64,000 nucleotides of DNA, taken from the NCBI GenBank assembly GCA_045603585.1, contig JAZUMK010000005.1, positions 58,601 through 122,600 of the forward strand. Reading direction: 5' to 3'. The notes beneath the pieces are model-generated. The model was not told the origin of the DNA. It worked only from the letters and a program-made list of their open reading frames with translations, and searched no databases. Origin of the DNA: SFEL01 sp045603585 (lineage in GTDB: Bacteria > Bacillota > Clostridia > Christensenellales > CAG-138). Of the stretch, positions 16,642 to 23,234 are shown one piece after another. The translations under genes were made by a program, and so were the position numbers. The number at the start of each line of letters is the position of its first letter. Positions within the stretch are counted from its first letter, which is position 1.

Positions 16642-16788
16642 AACCGATCATACCGCCTTTCTTCAGCCCCTCTCTGCAAATGCATGGGCTAATTTATAAT
16701 ATCAACATGCCTATAACGCCCCGCAGCGGGATTTGCCTTTTTGCTGCAATATCCCACCGTGGACGTAGCTATGTTAAATTATGGTGTA

Positions 16789-16817
16789 ATTATACTATAA
16801 ATATGGCGTACTTTCAT
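16789..16817 (-). promoter_or_regulatory. probable promoter of the cdaA operon
   Basis: Minus strand: ATGAAA (16812-16817), 17-base spacer, TATAAT (16789-16794). The leader would be about 140 bases and contains a GC-rich inverted repeat near 16730. I saw no riboswitch I could name. The rest of 16642-16871 holds nothing I can interpret. Confidence 0.45.
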
Positions 16818-16871
16818 CGTATGCCGAGGCCATTTAATTGAATATTTACAAAAAGATATGTTTTATGGAAA

Positions 16872-17177
16872 TTATTCCTTATCCTGACAGTTATCCAGCA
16901 GCGTCATAACATCCTGAATGGAAAGGGCATAGTCATCCATGCCTCGGTTTATCTCGCATATACGGGCGCTGGTGAGAGTTCCGGTTGATTTGTATTCATC
17001 CGCTATCTCCTGCTCCGCTTCGTCCATAAGCATTTGATATTTGGCGGAAAAATCCATAGATAAATCGCCGTAAGCCTGACTGTTTCCCTGCTTCAGTTCA
17101 TTTTTAAGGGCCTCGGTTTCTGCCGCGGCTATCTTTAAACGCTGAACTATATCACCCTGATTGTTATTACTGCTCAT
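16872..17177 (-). CDS. small hypothetical protein, 101 residues
   Basis: Not recognised. The protein is soluble, acidic and mostly helical, with a heptad-like middle (AAAETEALKNELKQ, then DEAEQEIADEYKS), and has no signal or membrane segment. It has a strong GGGAGG site and its own TGATATAAT promoter about 45 bases upstream, so it is probably expressed in vegetative cells separately from the neighbouring ger operon. Confidence 0.65.
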   Translation of the reverse strand: MSSNNNQGDIVQRLKIAAAETEALKNELKQGNSQAYGDLSMDFSAKYQMLMDEAEQEIADEYKSTGTLTSARICEINRGMDDYALSIQDVMTLLDNCQDKE

Positions 17178-17221
17178 CGGCTCTTCCTCCCTTGCGTAAT
17201 GACCGTTACCTATTTTGTGTA

Positions 17222-17230
17222 ATTATATCA
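17222..17230 (-). promoter_or_regulatory. extended -10 promoter of the 101-residue gene
   Basis: CTATATGATATAAT on the minus strand matches the recD2 promoter core base for base over 14 positions. The leader is about 40 bases and carries a normal ribosome binding site. Confidence 0.55.
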
Positions 17231-17257
17231 TATAGCCGCCGTCAATAAAACAGCTTT

Positions 17258-17419
17258 TTACATGACTATCATCAGGGCCACAGCCGCTCCCAATGCTATC
17301 CCTGTCATAACAAACAGGCTTATCGCCTGAGATATATGCTTATCCATAATATTATATGCCCCATACAGCCCGCAGTAAATTATGCACAGTATGCAGGACG
17401 CAAAAAAGAATACGCTCAT
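17258..17419 (-). CDS. 53-residue two-helix membrane protein, candidate germinant-receptor D subunit
   Basis: The frame from ATG 17419 to TAA 17258 encodes 53 residues with two hydrophobic helices: SVFFFASCILCIIYCGLYGA (about 2-21) and ISLFVMTGIALGAAVALMIV (about 33-52), joined by a short polar turn NIMDKH. It starts three bases after the gerAC stop and has a GGAG site six bases upstream, so it is the fourth gene of the ger operon. D subunits of Bacillus germinant receptors are also small two-helix proteins encoded with the A, B and C genes. The assignment rests on size, topology and position, not on sequence identity. Confidence 0.7.
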   Translation of the reverse strand: MSVFFFASCILCIIYCGLYGAYNIMDKHISQAISLFVMTGIALGAAVALMIVM

Positions 17420-17422
17420 TCC

Positions 17423-18676
17423 CTACTCCATTCTTCCGCTGAGACTCTCATCCATCAGCTCAAGCTTTACGCTGAACCTTGCCTGCATGGATGGATAGCG
17501 CTGTTTCCAGTCGTACTGCTCCCATTGGGCCGCGTCTGCAAACTGCATTGCTGCCTGCTGTCCGAACCCCATGGCGTCGCTGTTAAGGCCCTTGCATATG
17601 CCAAACACCCTTTCCAGCTCCCCTTCTATATACCTTTGGGTGGTATCCTGCATGTCCCCTTTCCATTTCACTCCCGCAGTATCGCCAACATACTGCAATA
17701 CGCTGCAGGAAAGCTCTATCTCCACCTCTGCCCGAGGTGTATCGCCAAGGGTCAGCTTAATATCCGGCTGCTTTGCATTGCGCAAAAACAGCACCGCCCA
17801 TCTGCCGCTGCCGTAGGGCACCTTTATCATGCCCTGCTTAAAATCCCCTCTGGCAAGCAGCAGGTATTTTGTATCGCTGCCGTTTATTGTCCCCTTCATA
17901 TACCATCCGTCAAACAGCGCGGCACCCTCAATATACGGGCTCATGCCCCCTGAGCGTATGGTTCCCTGGGTGGTAAATTCCTGCTTTTCTTCTTCGCTTT
18001 TTGATGACGATCCTCCTGACTCACCGGCTCCGCCGCCGGAGCTGCCCGTTATCTTCTCTGCCTTCTCATTCTGCCGCTGAACGGCAGTGGTATCCATTCC
18101 CGCCAGCATGACCGCGCTGTCCTGCCGCCGCCCCCTTATTCCCGCCATGAACTGGGAATAGTTGGTTACAACGGTTATGCCCTCGCCGGAATAATTCTGA
18201 AACACATTGAACTGCACCTTTGTAATATTGGGAGAATTATCCATGCACATGCCCTGCATAACGTCCCCGGCCTCGCACAGGCACACCATCAGCTTTACGG
18301 AATGGCGCATACGCATGGCATTGAACGCAAGCTCTGACAGCTCACGCATATCCCCCGAGCGGGCAATCTCCTCGCTGAAAAACAGCGTATTCACTCTGGA
18401 AAAATTCATGCGGAAGGGGCCGCCCGCATGGAGCGTGACGATAGCATCATGAACGGTGTCCCCCTCTGCAGAAAGCACCTCCGCTCCGCCCTGTGCGGAT
18501 TGGGTATTGCCGCCGTTTTCGGTCTGTACAAGGAAAGACACATTGTAACGATACTGCTGTCCCCTGTCAAAGCCTATGCCCACCACATAGATATAATCAT
18601 CCGCCTGTACAGGGCCAAGGCAGCCGCACAGCATCCCCATTGCCAGCGCCGAAATAATCAAAACGATCCTTTTCAT
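17423..18676 (-). CDS. gerAC: germinant receptor C subunit, Ger(x)C lipoprotein
   Basis: A 417-residue lipoprotein with signal MKRIVLIISALAMGMLCGC (lipobox LCGC). It is followed by the Ger(x)C N-terminal domain (YIYVVGIGFDRG...) and the conserved C-terminal domain ending in QRYPSM-QARFSVKLEL. A Gly/Ser/Glu-rich stretch in the middle (about 215-240) is a flexible insert. C subunits sit on the outer face of the spore inner membrane and are needed for nutrient-triggered germination. The start at 18676 has AAGGAG and overlaps the gerAB stop by four bases; the open frame upstream to 18754 is not used. Confidence 0.9.
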   Translation of the reverse strand: MKRIVLIISALAMGMLCGCLGPVQADDYIYVVGIGFDRGQQYRYNVSFLVQTENGGNTQSAQGGAEVLSAEGDTVHDAIVTLHAGGPFRMNFSRVNTLFFSEEIARSGDMRELSELAFNAMRMRHSVKLMVCLCEAGDVMQGMCMDNSPNITKVQFNVFQNYSGEGITVVTNYSQFMAGIRGRRQDSAVMLAGMDTTAVQRQNEKAEKITGSSGGGAGESGGSSSKSEEEKQEFTTQGTIRSGGMSPYIEGAALFDGWYMKGTINGSDTKYLLLARGDFKQGMIKVPYGSGRWAVLFLRNAKQPDIKLTLGDTPRAEVEIELSCSVLQYVGDTAGVKWKGDMQDTTQRYIEGELERVFGICKGLNSDAMGFGQQAAMQFADAAQWEQYDWKQRYPSMQARFSVKLELMDESLSGRME

Positions 18677-19773
18677 GCAGTATGCTCCTTGCGGATTTTT
18701 ACCAGCTGAACAACAGCCGCCGCCACAGGCAGCAGCACCCCTATCCATGCCCATTGATTCACTATGCTTATCCCCTTGGCAAATTCCTCATAATATCCCT
18801 CCGTCTGAATCTGCACACCGCAGGCAAGCAGTACGCAAAGGGCCAGCACGCCGGGCCGGGTATCTTTGGGGCCATAGCATCTGCACCACATTATTGATGC
18901 AGTAAAAACATAATATGCGGCGGCTATAATCCCCATCGTCAGCCAGAAAAACAGCGCGATCTTATCCATACGAAAAAAATACCCCTCCTGAGGCATCATC
19001 ATATCCAGCCTGTACATGGGATAGGGCATACCCGAAAGGTCCTTGTATCCATACGCCAGCCCAAGGCACAGCTGAGTGGCCGCCACAGCTATTATGGCGC
19101 ATATCACTCCTATTCCGCAGGCATTGCGGGCAAATTTCATGCCGTGCATACCGTTCGTTATGGTAAGAACCCCTATCACAGGCACATATGCCGACGGAGC
19201 GTTTTTCCATATCAGCCTGCACATCTCCGTAAAGGTATTGCCGGGCAGGGGATAAAGATTGCTCCTTTCAAAGCTCCTTGCAGGCAGCAGCAGCCACAGC
19301 GCAAGTATCACGGCAAATGCGGGCAGCATTATCCGCGCAGTGCGGGATACAGGCTCAAGGCCAAGAAATCCCAATAAGCCCACAGCAGCGGTTATCCATA
19401 GAATGATATTCCAGTACGGCTGATCGTAAAAAACAAAGCTGTGGATAAGATTTACAAAATCTGCCAGCAGCTCAAATGCGCCAAACAGCAGCAGCCCTAT
19501 TATGATGCCCCCCATTATCCCGCCCGGCACCTTGCCAAAGGAGGTTTTCAGCAGGATATCCAGCGTGGTTATTCCGCATTTTTCCATTGCATACATAACA
19601 AACAGCACCAGCGCAAACCCAAGGGCTATCGCTGCAGGCAGCCACAGATAGGTGCTGTTGCCTCCCCCATAGGATTCCGAAGAGCTGAGGGTGAATATCA
19701 TGGTGACATATACGGTAATGCCTATCAGCGCGGCGCTTTCCTGCCGGCCTATCTTTCCTTCCCTTATCCTCAC
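18673..19773 (-). CDS. gerAB: germinant receptor B subunit, GerAB family transporter-like protein
   Basis: An integral membrane protein of 366 residues with about ten helices, of the amino acid/polyamine permease superfamily. It begins IREGKIGRQESAALIGITVYVTMIFTLSS. B subunits bind the germinant amino acid or sugar. The frame is open far upstream, but a GTG at 19773 has a strong GGAGGAG site and overlaps the gerAA stop by four bases (GTGA), which fixes the start. It shares one message with gerAA and gerAC. Confidence 0.9.
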   Translation of the reverse strand: MRIREGKIGRQESAALIGITVYVTMIFTLSSSESYGGGNSTYLWLPAAIALGFALVLFVMYAMEKCGITTLDILLKTSFGKVPGGIMGGIIIGLLLFGAFELLADFVNLIHSFVFYDQPYWNIILWITAAVGLLGFLGLEPVSRTARIMLPAFAVILALWLLLPARSFERSNLYPLPGNTFTEMCRLIWKNAPSAYVPVIGVLTITNGMHGMKFARNACGIGVICAIIAVAATQLCLGLAYGYKDLSGMPYPMYRLDMMMPQEGYFFRMDKIALFFWLTMGIIAAAYYVFTASIMWCRCYGPKDTRPGVLALCVLLACGVQIQTEGYYEEFAKGISIVNQWAWIGVLLPVAAAVVQLVKIRKEHTA

Positions 19774-21359
19774 CTTTTCTCCTCCATGGTATTTACAAAA
19801 TCCTGAGTTGATGAATTCATGCTTATTTTTCCCCTTAGCACCGCAGGCCTTCTGCTGCTTGTTTTGGGCGCAACAGGGCTGAGGAAAGGAACTCCGTAGC
19901 TTTTCAGCCCGCACATCATGGCTATCAGCCCTACCGAAGCGCAGAACACACCCAGCAGCCCTGCCAGCCATGCAGCCACCACCAAAGCGATTCGGATATA
20001 CGACGCAGATATCTGGGTGGAATAATCCGGTATGCAGAAATTGCCCAGCCCTGATAAAGCCACCACTATCAGCATTACCGAGCTTGCAAGGTTTGCCGTT
20101 ACAGCCGCCTGACCCAATATGAGACCGCCGATAATGCCTATTGCCTGACCGATGCTGCCCGGCACCCTCAGCCCCGCCTCGCGGATAAGCTGAAACACCG
20201 CCAGCAAAAACAGCAATTCCATACCTATCGGGGCAAAAACCATCTTCCTTGACGCCACCACCGTGCTGAGGGTTTCTGTGGACATCATGCCCTGATGATA
20301 CAGCACCAGCGCAAGAAAAAATCCCGGCAGCAGTATGGATATTACCGCTCCCATATACCTGACAAACCTGATGATTGATCCGGGCAGCTGTCTGAGATAA
20401 ATATCCTCCGAGCTGGCCATAAGGGCAAAGAGGGTGGTGGGCATTATATTGGCAAAGGGACTGCCGTCCAGCAGCACCGCCACATACCCCTGCATAATAT
20501 GGGAAGCGGCTCTGTCCGGCCTTTCGGTGGACAGCAGCTGAGGAAACGGAGACAGTCTGTGATGCTCGGTAAGCTGCTCCAGTATGCCCGTGTTCATCAC
20601 CATGCGGGTATCCACCTCCCCAAGCCTTCGCTTTACTTCCTGCACAAGGGCCGGGTTGGCGGTATTCTTAAGATATACGATCGCGGCTTTGATGTTTTCC
20701 CCGGAGCCTGCCGACCGTATTTCGCAGATAAGGTCTTCCCGCCGTATCATGCGGCGTATCAGGGTTATATTGGTGCGCAGGTTTTCATTGAACCCCTCCT
20801 GAGGGCCCCGCACCACCTTTTCATTCTGAGGCACGCCTACCGCTCTGTGTTCATATCCTCTGGTATCCGCAACGATTCCCGTTGCTTCCCCTTCCACAAA
20901 TACCACGGTTTGTCCGTCGTTGATATTGCCCTTAAGCTTATCCCAGTCCTTTTCGCTGCTCATTTCACAATTTGAAAAAACGCTGCTTATAAGATATTGG
21001 GCATATGGCGGCTGATCAGGCATTGACTTATTCATGGATTCCCGGATGATAAAATCATTTATCATCTCCCGCTTTGCCATGCCGTTTATAAACACCGCCG
21101 CAGCAGAAACACTGCCCCCCATGGTAAAGCGGCGCACTATTACATCGGGGTTGATATCCGTACAGAAGTCAATTTTTATCCGCTCCAGGTTCTCCCTGAG
21201 GGATGGGCTTACCTCTGCTTTGCTCTCCTGCCGCCTTAAAGCCGCATTTTTCTGATTTCCGAAAAAGCCGGGAGCGCCGCTCTCGGTTTCCAGCAGCTCA
21301 AATTCGCTGCGTTTTCTGTTAAAGCCAAGCTTTCGCCCCAGTATTTTCATGTATTCCAT
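19770..21359 (-). CDS. gerAA: germinant receptor A subunit, GerA/SpoVAF family
   Basis: A 529-residue spore membrane protein. The long N-terminal cytosolic domain (about residues 1-290) contains FVEGEATGIVADTRGYEHRAVG and the signature PQNEKVVRGPQEGFNENLRTN. A membrane part with about five helices follows. A subunits assemble into ligand-gated ion channels with B and C. The start is ATG 21359 with GGAGA seven bases upstream; the frame's opening to 21650 crosses a terminator and is not real. A SigG-like promoter lies just upstream, which fits expression in the forespore. Confidence 0.9.
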   Translation of the reverse strand: MEYMKILGRKLGFNRKRSEFELLETESGAPGFFGNQKNAALRRQESKAEVSPSLRENLERIKIDFCTDINPDVIVRRFTMGGSVSAAAVFINGMAKREMINDFIIRESMNKSMPDQPPYAQYLISSVFSNCEMSSEKDWDKLKGNINDGQTVVFVEGEATGIVADTRGYEHRAVGVPQNEKVVRGPQEGFNENLRTNITLIRRMIRREDLICEIRSAGSGENIKAAIVYLKNTANPALVQEVKRRLGEVDTRMVMNTGILEQLTEHHRLSPFPQLLSTERPDRAASHIMQGYVAVLLDGSPFANIMPTTLFALMASSEDIYLRQLPGSIIRFVRYMGAVISILLPGFFLALVLYHQGMMSTETLSTVVASRKMVFAPIGMELLFLLAVFQLIREAGLRVPGSIGQAIGIIGGLILGQAAVTANLASSVMLIVVALSGLGNFCIPDYSTQISASYIRIALVVAAWLAGLLGVFCASVGLIAMMCGLKSYGVPFLSPVAPKTSSRRPAVLRGKISMNSSTQDFVNTMEEKR

Positions 21360-21377
21360 AGGCTGTCTCCAAATGGG

Positions 21378-21407
21378 TAATATGGTAAAAGTATCTGCAG
21401 GATGCCA
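21378..21407 (-). promoter_or_regulatory. SigG-like forespore promoter of the ger operon
   Basis: Minus strand: TGGCAT (21402-21407), 17-base spacer, CATATTA (21378-21384). The -10 matches the SigG/SigF-type CATACTA in six of seven positions, and the -35 keeps the GCAT core. The leader would be about 12 bases, just enough for the GGAGA ribosome binding site. Confidence 0.5.
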
Positions 21408-21423
21408 TTTGATTATGCAAAAA

Positions 21424-21458
21424 CAAAAAAGACCCTCTCCACGGGAGAAAGTCTTTAT
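21424..21458 (-). terminator. terminator of the PBP1A-udg-SH3 operon
   Basis: Stem AAAGAC...GTCTTT with an inner TCTCC/GGAGA pair (21428-21456), followed on the minus strand by a long T run. It isolates this operon from the gerA operon on the same strand. Confidence 0.8.
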
Positions 21459-21477
21459 CATCTGAGTATTTGCGGGA

Positions 21478-22614
21478 TCATCCTGCCCTGCCCGCCCTGT
21501 AGGCTTCGTTTTCGCAGGCCTGATGGCGGGGACATTCGGCACTGTTTTCATGTACCTTTGACTTATACAGGTGAACACAGAAATGTCCGTCGTAGCCGTT
21601 GCTCTGTGTGGGGTTTGCCATATGGGGCATGGTATGCATGCTGGCCGCAACGGTTTTGCCGTTGTAGTTTATCCATATGGGCCGCCTGTTCCAGGAGAAG
21701 CCCTCAAGGCTCTTTATTACGGCTGTATCCGCCTTGGTAATGGGCTCACAGTCCGCATGATACCAGCCGCCGAAACGGCGGGCACGGAAGCTCTTGCCTG
21801 TGCGTACGTCCACGATGGTAAAGCGGGCGCCCTTATTCAGCCAATCCGCACCGCCCTCAAACCAGTTCATCCTTATTACGCTGCCCTTAAGCTGAGTGAA
21901 CTGTGCGTTTTCTTTGGTAAGCTTATTGGTGCTGTCATAAAGGGAGTTAAGGGTTTCTGCGCCTGCAATGCCATCCGCAGAGGAAAGACCGGCTGTCTGC
22001 TGATATTCCAGCACAGCTTTCTTTGTGGTGCTGTCATATGTGCCGTTAAGGCTGCTTTTGGACATAAAGCCCCTGTTGTAAAGCTCCCGCTGAAGCTTTT
22101 CCACCTCTTCGCCCTCCATGCCGCTCTTGAGCATACTGCCGGAAGCAATGCTGGAAGAAGTAAGGGTAAGATGAGTACGGTAAACGTATCCCGCAGCTTC
22201 ATCTGCCACAACAAAGAACCATTCGCCTATTACGGCTTTTATCTTTACGCCCTGACCAACGGTGAGCTTTTTGATAACGTAAGTGTTTTCGCTGGGGCCG
22301 CCCCGCATATACGTCTCGTCATCCAAAACGTATGCACCGCGGCTGCCTGAGGAATTGGAGAAAATATAGTCCTGACGGATGTATCCCACTGTGCCGCCGC
22401 TGAGCATTATGCGATACCAGCCGTTTTCTACCGCCAGCACCTCGACCTCCTGTCCCAATGACAGAGTGTCCAGCACGGAGGAGCCTGTATCCGGGCTTTC
22501 GCGAAGATTTACACCGTCTGCGGTGATTATGCCTATATCTGCCGCAAGAGAGTAAGCCGGGCTGACCACACAGCACAGCATAAGCACCAGAGAGACGATC
22601 CTCTTCAGCTTCAT
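21478..22614 (-). CDS. secreted protein with two SH3 domains, a peptidoglycan-binding domain and an uncharacterised His/Cys C-terminal domain
   Basis: A cleavable signal peptide (MKLKRIVSLVLMLCCVVSPAYSLA) is followed by two bacterial SH3 repeats (about 28-88 and 95-152), a PG_binding_1 domain (about 165-228, GDSTTKKAV-type motif) and a C-terminal domain of about 130 residues. The latter has a set of likely functional residues: WYHADCEP, AASMHTMPHM, GHFCVHL, and HQ near the end. The same C-terminal pattern recurs in the gene at 27101. It may be a wall-acting enzyme or a binding module; I cannot name the family. The ATG overlaps the udg stop by four bases and has a GGAGG site. Confidence 0.8.
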   Translation of the reverse strand: MKLKRIVSLVLMLCCVVSPAYSLAADIGIITADGVNLRESPDTGSSVLDTLSLGQEVEVLAVENGWYRIMLSGGTVGYIRQDYIFSNSSGSRGAYVLDDETYMRGGPSENTYVIKKLTVGQGVKIKAVIGEWFFVVADEAAGYVYRTHLTLTSSSIASGSMLKSGMEGEEVEKLQRELYNRGFMSKSSLNGTYDSTTKKAVLEYQQTAGLSSADGIAGAETLNSLYDSTNKLTKENAQFTQLKGSVIRMNWFEGGADWLNKGARFTIVDVRTGKSFRARRFGGWYHADCEPITKADTAVIKSLEGFSWNRRPIWINYNGKTVAASMHTMPHMANPTQSNGYDGHFCVHLYKSKVHENSAECPRHQACENEAYRAGRAG

Positions 22615-23234
22615 ACTATTTCCTCCGTATTTTTTATGTATCTGCCCAGAGCTGAAATATCCTCAGCAAGCACCTCCAGCAATGCCCTGTTGTATATTAC
22701 GCTTGCAGGGTGATACTGGGGAATAAGAGTGCATCTGCAGCCGTTCAGCTGTATATCCATAGGCTTGCCGTGAACCTCTCCCACGGTAAGCTTATCCAGT
22801 CCCGCTATTATGGAGACAGCCTTAAGGGGAGTATTGCCAAGGGTCACCACCACTTTAGGCCTGAGCAGCTCAAGCTCTGCCCGAAGCAAAGGCAGACCCG
22901 CCTTCAGCTCCGCCCCCGAGGGAGTCCTGTTTGATACAGATCGGGGTTTTCTGTTTACGGGACGATACTTCACCGTATTGGTAACGTATACCCTGCTTCT
23001 GTCGATATCCGCTTTGATAAGCAGCTCATTGAGCTGTTTACCTGCCTTGCCCACAAAGGGATGTCCCTGAGCGGCTTCCTCGCCGCCCGGAGCCTCGCCG
23101 ATAAACATCACCGCAGGCTTATCCGGGCCTTCGCCGAATACGGGGTTTTCATAGTCTCCCCTGTCATCCCCGATATTGGCGATGCGCCCACGTTCCGCGT
23201 CGTATAGTTCCTTTAATATGTCTGCTGCCATCAT
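22611..23234 (-). CDS. family 4-like uracil-DNA glycosylase lacking the iron-sulfur ligands
   Basis: A 207-residue protein with the superfamily motif A (GEAPGGEEAAQGHPFVGKAG, from residue 46), the conserved VTLGNTPLKA, and motif B with the catalytic-region His (PQYHPASV, His175). Family 4 enzymes remove uracil from DNA and normally hold a 4Fe-4S cluster through four Cys. Here the cysteine of the KCRP motif is Tyr90, the one in the following helix is Gly113, and no N-terminal CxxC exists. The start at 23234 overlaps the PBP stop (ATGA). It lies between two cell-wall genes in an operon. Confidence 0.85.
   Translation of the reverse strand: MMAADILKELYDAERGRIANIGDDRGDYENPVFGEGPDKPAVMFIGEAPGGEEAAQGHPFVGKAGKQLNELLIKADIDRSRVYVTNTVKYRPVNRKPRSVSNRTPSGAELKAGLPLLRAELELLRPKVVVTLGNTPLKAVSIIAGLDKLTVGEVHGKPMDIQLNGCRCTLIPQYHPASVIYNRALLEVLAEDISALGRYIKNTEEIV

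Noticed and set aside
16642..16871. Possible riboswitch in the cdaA leader
   Set aside because: Only a GC-rich hairpin is visible; no conserved blocks of the ydaO, T-box, SAM or other aptamers that I know.
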